Shown here piece after piece: positions 4,817 through 5,949 of a stretch of DNA of 5,949 nt. The notes below the pieces were generated by a model, which was not told where the DNA came from, made no database searches, and worked only from the letters and a program-made list of their open reading frames with translations. The stretch lies in NCBI GenBank assembly GCA_034659435.1, contig JAYEHJ010000007.1, positions 1-5,949 on the forward strand. The letters are read 5' to 3'. The position numbers and the translations under genes are program-made. This DNA comes from JAGLYP01 sp034659435 (GTDB taxonomy: Bacteria > Patescibacteriota > Patescibacteriia > Patescibacteriales > UBA12075). Positions within the stretch are counted from its first letter, which is position 1. The number at the start of each line of letters is the position of its first letter.

Positions 4817-4860
4817 CAAAATGAAAAACACAGGCTCGGCCGCCTGTGTTTTTCATTTTG
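4817..4860. terminator. Terminator hairpin of the tRNA operon
   Basis: Arms 4817-4835 and 4842-4860 are perfect 19-bp reverse complements with a 6-nt loop. On the minus strand the GC-rich core CACAGGC/GCCTGTG is followed by TTTTTCATTTTG. It starts at the base right after the tRNA-Lys discriminator, so it ends the tRNA transcript and may help define the 3' processing site. Confidence 0.8.
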
Positions 4861-4933
4861 TGCCCCCAGAGGGATTTGAACCCCCGGCCATCTCCTTAAG
4901 AGGGAGCTGCTCTACCAGCTGAGCTATAGGGGC
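4861..4933 (-). tRNA. tRNA-Lys (anticodon CTT)
   Basis: A complete 73-nt cloverleaf. Acceptor GCCCCTA pairs with TGGGGGC (one T-G pair), the D-stem is GCTC/GAGC, the anticodon loop is CTCTTAA with CTT at 4900-4898, and the T-loop is TTCAAAT. The anticodon stem has a G-A mismatch at its outer end. The discriminator is A. CCA is not encoded; the terminator hairpin begins at the next base. It is the last gene of the tRNA operon. Confidence 0.95.
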
Positions 4934-4936
4934 AGC

Positions 4937-5014
4937 TCAATTATCAATTAAAAATTACGAATTATTTTTTTTAGTATATAAATTCGTAATTCGTAATTGA
5001 AAATTGATAATTGA
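4937..5014. repeat. Heptamer-periodic inverted repeat between tRNA-Lys and tRNA-CAT
   Basis: Plus-strand heptamers from 4937 are TCAATTA, TCAATTA, AAAATTA, CGAATTA. Minus-strand heptamers from 5014 are TCAATTA, TCAATTT, TCAATTA, CGAATTA, CGAATTT. The arms are inverted copies of an NNAATTA unit around an AT-rich centre. The array fills almost the whole spacer, and in the tRNA precursor it would form a long imperfect hairpin. Confidence 0.75.
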
Positions 5015-5020
5015 ATTGTG

Positions 5021-5094
5021 TGGCTGAGGAGAGACTTGAACTCTCGACCTCGGCGTTATGAGTGCCGCGCTCTAACCGGCTGAGCTACCCAGCC
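5021..5094 (-). tRNA. tRNA with CAT anticodon (elongator Met or Ile2)
   Basis: A complete 74-nt cloverleaf: acceptor GGCTGGG pairs with CTCAGCC, D-stem GCTC/GAGC, anticodon loop CTCATAA with CAT at 5060-5058, T-stem GAGAG/CTCTC and discriminator A. The normal G1-C72 pair and the absence of the three G-C pairs of initiators exclude initiator tRNA. Elongator Met and the lysidine-modified Ile2 tRNA cannot be separated by eye. The loop-closing pair is an A-C mismatch. No encoded CCA. Confidence 0.93.
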
Positions 5095-5095
5095 A

Positions 5096-5205
5096 TTTCG
5101 GATATCGGATATCGGATGTCAGATTTCGGACTTCAGATATTAAAAATAATCCGATATCTGATATCTGATATTCGACATCCGAAATCTGACATCCGAAATC
5201 CGAAA
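5096..5205. repeat. Heptamer-periodic inverted repeat between tRNA-CAT and tRNA-Arg
   Basis: The plus strand from 5096 reads as six exact 7-nt steps of T-N-T-C-R-G-A type (TTTCGGA, TATCGGA twice, TGTCAGA, TTTCGGA, CTTCAGA). The minus strand from 5205 reads as eight steps of the same unit (TTTCGGA twice, TGTCAGA, TTTCGGA, TGTCGAA, TATCAGA twice, TATCGGA). A 12-nt AT-rich loop (5138-5149) separates the arms. The array fills the spacer almost completely. Open reading frames across it overlap two tRNAs and are not genes. Confidence 0.85.
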
Positions 5206-5208
5206 CAG

Positions 5209-5282
5209 TGCACCTGGAGGGACTTGAACCCCCAACCCCTTGGTCCGAAGCCAAGTGCTCTATCCAATTGAGCTACAAGTGC
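5209..5282 (-). tRNA. tRNA-Arg (anticodon TCG)
   Basis: A complete 74-nt cloverleaf: acceptor GCACTTG pairs with CAGGTGC, D-stem GCTC/GAGC, anticodon stem CTTGG/CCAAG with loop CTTCGGA and anticodon TCG at 5248-5246, T-stem GGGGG/CCCTC with loop TTCAAGT, discriminator A. CCA is not encoded. It is the first gene of the minus-strand tRNA operon. An unmodified U at position 34 could read all CGN codons. Confidence 0.95.
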
Positions 5283-5299
5283 CTTAAAATTATTATTAC

Positions 5300-5321
5300 A
5301 AAAAACTCCCTAAAATAGGAG
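5300..5321 (-). other. Short hairpin plus T-run at the start of the tRNA transcript
   Basis: On the minus strand CTCCTA (5321-5316) pairs with TAGGGAG (5312-5306) with one bulged G, followed by six T (5305-5300). It resembles a weak terminator but begins almost at the predicted transcript start (about 5324), so a 5'-end structure is as likely as attenuation. Confidence 0.4.
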
Positions 5322-5330
5322 CTCAAGTAT

Positions 5331-5359
5331 ATACTAGCATAAACAATTATAATAATCAA
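5331..5359 (-). promoter_or_regulatory. Promoter of the tRNA operon
   Basis: Minus strand: -35 TTGATT (5359-5354), a 17-nt spacer, and -10 TAGTAT (5336-5331) preceded by TATGC, an extended -10. It lies about 50 nt ahead of tRNA-Arg, and nothing else on this strand lies between them. Confidence 0.7.
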
Positions 5360-5403
5360 GCGTCAAGTTTTTAACAAACTTAAATACAATTTTCTTGTTA
5401 AAA

Positions 5404-5432
5404 TTGCGTAACCTTAACTCTTATGCTAACAT
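5404..5432 (+). promoter_or_regulatory. Candidate divergent promoter reading rightward
   Basis: TTGCGT (5404-5409), a 17-nt spacer and TAACAT (5427-5432) preceded by TATGC. The extended -10 matches the tRNA and rpsF promoters. It would start a transcript near 5439 reading through the gene-poor stretch toward the partial gene at 5893, implying a leader of about 450 nt or a separate small RNA. Confidence 0.45.
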
Positions 5433-5627
5433 ACAAACAGGATTTTTGCTTGGATATTTATAATTTCCATTCATACTCTTCCTTGATTAGAAATTCATAA
5501 TATAATTTTAACTTGTTTTAGATAAAAAAACAACAACAGGTTCATATATAGCTTGTTATGCAAAATTCTCTTTTGTAAAAATAAACGAAAAAAATTTTGG
5601 CACTTTTATTTCATAAACTAAAGACAT

Positions 5628-5684
5628 ATGAGCAAACAACAATCGCAACAACAAAACAAAAAAACAAAATTTAATTCTTTTTAA
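5628..5684 (+). CDS. Possible 18-codon small ORF
   Basis: ATG at 5628 to TAA at 5682-5684 encodes MSKQQSQQQNKKTKFNSF, a Gln/Lys/Asn-rich peptide without a hydrophobic segment. There is no clear Shine-Dalgarno, and the composition could arise from A-rich sequence by chance. Its one attraction is its place between the candidate promoter at 5404-5432 and a bulged hairpin starting just after its stop. It is an unrecognised peptide and is best treated as tentative. Confidence 0.15.
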   Translation: MSKQQSQQQNKKTKFNSF

Positions 5685-5750
5685 AAGTGATTTGTATTCG
5701 CAAATCAAAGAAAAATACATACATCAGCGAACAACGCGATATCCGGTTAC

Positions 5751-5766
5751 GGCTCTTTCGTGAGCC
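5751..5766 (+). other. Hairpin in a GC-rich island
   Basis: GGCTC (5751-5755) pairs with GAGCC (5762-5766) around TTTCGT, with an outer GGT/ACC pair (5745-5747 with 5770-5772) across an internal loop. The surrounding 5724-5775 is much richer in G+C than the rest of this non-coding region. A GAGC/GCTC alternative (5762-5765 with 5782-5785) before a T-run is possible but weak. Confidence 0.4.
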
Positions 5767-5818
5767 TCCACCCAAATTTTTGCTCTTTTTTATTTATTAA
5801 CTCATCTTACGCACCCAT

Positions 5819-5866
5819 CATCTCCGACACACAACAACCCATTCATTTTTGTCATATCCGACACAC
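5819..5866. repeat. Near-identical 14-bp direct repeat
   Basis: CATCTCCGACACAC (5819-5832) and CATATCCGACACAC (5853-5866) differ at one base and are offset by 34 bp, about three helical turns. They lie just upstream of the partial gene at 5893. Their function is unknown; paired binding sites for a regulator are one possibility. Confidence 0.5.
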
Positions 5867-5892
5867 CTAACCTCGTAGAGGAATTATATTAA

Positions 5893-5949
5893 ATGATCGG
5901 AGATCTCATAAAAAGCAATAAATATTCAAAAAACATTAAACGTGTAAAA
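5893..5949 (+). CDS. Start of an unidentified gene, cut by the window edge
   Basis: Nineteen open codons run to the last base (MIGDLIKSNKYSKNIKRVK...). A TAA directly precedes the ATG (5890-5892), so 5893 is the first possible start. AGAGGA at 5877-5882 is a Shine-Dalgarno-like site at 10-nt spacing, the only well-placed one in the window. The N terminus is basic and not a signal peptide. Too little is visible to name the product; a DciA/DUF721-like start (IGDLLK-type) is one idea with little support. Upstream lie a direct repeat and a candidate promoter at 5404-5432. Confidence 0.45.
   Translation, partial: MIGDLIKSNKYSKNIKRVK

Larger units (their letters stand above)
5433..5892 (+). other. 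Gene-poor stretch: candidate long leader or small RNA region
   Basis: No frame longer than about 60 codons with a start is present. Supported contents are a possible 18-codon ORF (5628-5684), a bulged hairpin TGATTTG/CAAATCA (5688-5707, TATTCG loop), a GC-rich island with a hairpin (5724-5775) and a 14-bp direct repeat (5819-5866). Nothing resembling RNase P RNA, tmRNA or SRP RNA conserved cores was recognised. The stretch 5433-5620 shows only AT-rich sequence with weak stems. Confidence 0.4.

Noticed and set aside
4817..4860. Hairpin as part of a mobile element end
   Set aside because: Its position directly after the tRNA discriminator and the U-rich 3' side explain it as a terminator.
4937..5205. 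CRISPR-like array in the tRNA spacers
   Set aside because: The units are contiguous 7-nt degenerate steps without spacers, and no cas gene is nearby.
5062..5271. Open frames on both strands across the tRNA spacer (plus strand 5062-5271, minus strand 5072-5254)
   Set aside because: They overlap two well-formed tRNAs and the heptamer array, whose 7-nt phase produces repetitive peptide. They have no ribosome site and no protein-like composition.
5433..5892. RNase P RNA, SRP RNA, tmRNA or a known riboswitch
   Set aside because: None of the conserved cores of these RNAs could be recognised by eye.

Overview
This is an AT-rich bacterial window that most resembles a member of the Patescibacteria (Candidate Phyla Radiation), probably a parcubacterial-type lineage. 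The reasons are: a small two-helix pilin-like protein of the type IV secretion pilin class beside a RodZ-like membrane HTH protein; an EF-P with Arg at the loop tip (KMGRGG); compact core genes with charged low-complexity tails; no recognisable Shine-Dalgarno sequence ahead of any of the seven complete genes; and tRNA genes without encoded CCA. The lineage is inferred from protein character, not from a search. All complete genes read through in the standard code.

Layout. 1-44 is a perfect palindrome, probably a terminator. 90-1313 (+) holds a secreted or membrane pilin-like protein and a RodZ-like HTH/membrane protein, separated by a 44-nt GC-rich hairpin (581-624). 1418-2485 (+) is recA, with its own extended -10 promoter and an orphan AGGAGG 47 nt before its start. 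recA converges on the minus-strand operon, with a bidirectional terminator between them nested in a 7-nt-periodic inverted repeat. The minus-strand operon reads rpsF (4452-3955), ssb (3876-3406), rpsR (3386-3165), efp (3149-2592). Its promoter is at 4644-4672.

The rpsF leader is the most interesting regulatory element. Read on the minus strand, 4626-4564 folds into a tight three-way junction whose only unpaired linker is UCCGC. It is followed by an intrinsic terminator (4557-4516) and by an alternative 9-bp helix that competes with both. This is the architecture of a transcription attenuator, and the CCG makes the S6:S18 complex encoded by this operon the obvious candidate ligand.

4861-5282 (-) is a three-tRNA operon, transcribed Arg(TCG), CAT (elongator Met or Ile2), Lys(CTT). 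It has a good promoter at 5331-5359 and a strong terminator hairpin at 4817-4860. Both tRNA spacers are filled by inverted repeats built from degenerate heptamers, a different heptamer in each; a third heptamer set lies between recA and efp. A 22-bp copy of the tRNA-Lys 3' end lies 186 bp downstream of the gene, against the rpsF promoter.

5283-5949 is largely gene-poor. It carries the tRNA promoter (-), a divergent candidate promoter (+, 5404-5432), a possible 18-codon ORF, a GC-rich island with a hairpin, a 14-bp near-identical direct repeat, and the first 19 codons of a plus-strand gene that runs off the window (5893 onward). The stretch from about 5433 to 5892 may be a long leader or a small RNA gene.

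Functionally the window is housekeeping: homologous recombination (RecA), ssDNA protection (SSB), 30S assembly (S6, S18), elongation rescue (EF-P) and tRNA supply, plus a possible cell-envelope/pilus pair.
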